NCBI RefSeq assembly: GCF_030269925.1
Contig: NC_085128.1
Location: 8,620,501-8,684,500 of the forward strand
DNA length: 64,000 bases
Reading direction: 5' to 3'
Origin: Bombyx mori
Lineage: Eukaryota > Arthropoda > Insecta > Lepidoptera > Bombycidae
Of the stretch, positions 63,528 through 64,000 are shown piece after piece (positions within the stretch are counted from its first letter, which is position 1; each line of letters opens with the position of its first letter). A model generated the notes under the pieces. The model saw nothing but the letters and a program-made list of their open reading frames with translations, did no database searches and was not told the origin of the DNA. The position numbers were made by a program, and so were the translations under genes.

Positions 63528-64000
63528 AGTATAACATTTTTTCAAATAATCCCTTTCACTGAAATTTGTTTAATTTATATTTCATTCTTGCAGATTTCAA
63601 CTCCAGCTTCTGGGCTAGCTTCTAACGACTAATTAACGGATTTTTGTACGTTAACTATGACAAGGTAAACGAGTTTACGGCGTATTCAGGTGTTAAGTTG
63701 TTACCAGAAACAATAGATATTTTGATGCGAACGCCGCTGACGCAACGTAAGGTAATTTTCTCAATGGTATAATAACAGGGCTTTACTACCTTTTAAATCG
63801 GAACAAATATCTTCTTCGAAAAAAGTAATCATTATAGAGGTACCAACTTGTGTGGGTTTATCATTAGGCCTACCGTTAATAATAGTTCGTCCTAACCATA
63901 AGTAATATCTGGTAGATCTTTTATGTCATGCTTTATGCATGCAATATAGCCAATTTTTGCTATGAACGCACGCATGTTGATATCCCATTAACATAAATGA

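Noticed and set aside
1..64000. CRISPR arrays, rRNA, operons or prophage
   Set aside because: No regularly spaced repeats, rRNA sequence or compact gene clusters; the DNA is eukaryotic nuclear.

Overview
The window looks like nuclear DNA of a lepidopteran, most probably a silkworm (Bombyx). It is AT-rich, has large introns, and is littered with copies of a roughly 430-bp tRNA-headed SINE that I recognise as Bm1. It also carries tails of several non-LTR retrotransposon families typical of moths. No prokaryotic, viral or organellar genes are visible.

One host gene dominates. On the minus strand, 24 exons from 49993 down to 6598 join into a single reading frame of 1716 codons plus stop. Every splice junction carries GT/AG and every codon phase matches the next exon. 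The product is a Rac-type guanine-nucleotide exchange factor of the TIAM / still life (sif) family. Its order is: basic, His- and Cys-rich N-terminus; N-terminal PH domain with coiled-coil extension (exons 2-5); Ser/Arg linker (exon 6); Ras-binding domain (exon 7); PDZ domain (exons 8-9); linker (exons 10-11); DH catalytic domain (exons 12-16); second PH domain (exons 16-19); and a long Ser/Pro/Arg-rich tail (exons 20-24) with a decapeptide repeat. Exon 1 has an in-frame stop just upstream of its first ATG and a TATA-like box about 65 bp upstream, so it looks like a genuine transcript start. Other sif promoters may lie further right, outside the window.

Layout: 1-6.5 kb is AT-rich 3' flank with two retroelement tails and a GC-rich minisatellite. 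6.6-50 kb is the sif gene, with introns full of SINE copies, short LINE tails, a hAT-type MITE with an 8-bp target duplication, a long-TIR MITE and several repeated segments of unnamed families. 50-64 kb is 5' flank with no recognised host exons. It holds two GC-rich candidate promoter islands, a solo LTR, two R1-clade LINE 3' ends each flanked by a 13-bp target duplication (one retaining an open 420-codon end of reverse transcriptase), and more SINEs.

I did not find a new multigene system. The most interesting points are: insertions crowding splice sites (exons 10 and 19); an alternative C-terminus made by reading through the exon 23 donor; a shared 3' tail between the SINE and a LINE family; nested and inverted SINE pairs; and several repeat families seen here at least twice that I cannot name.
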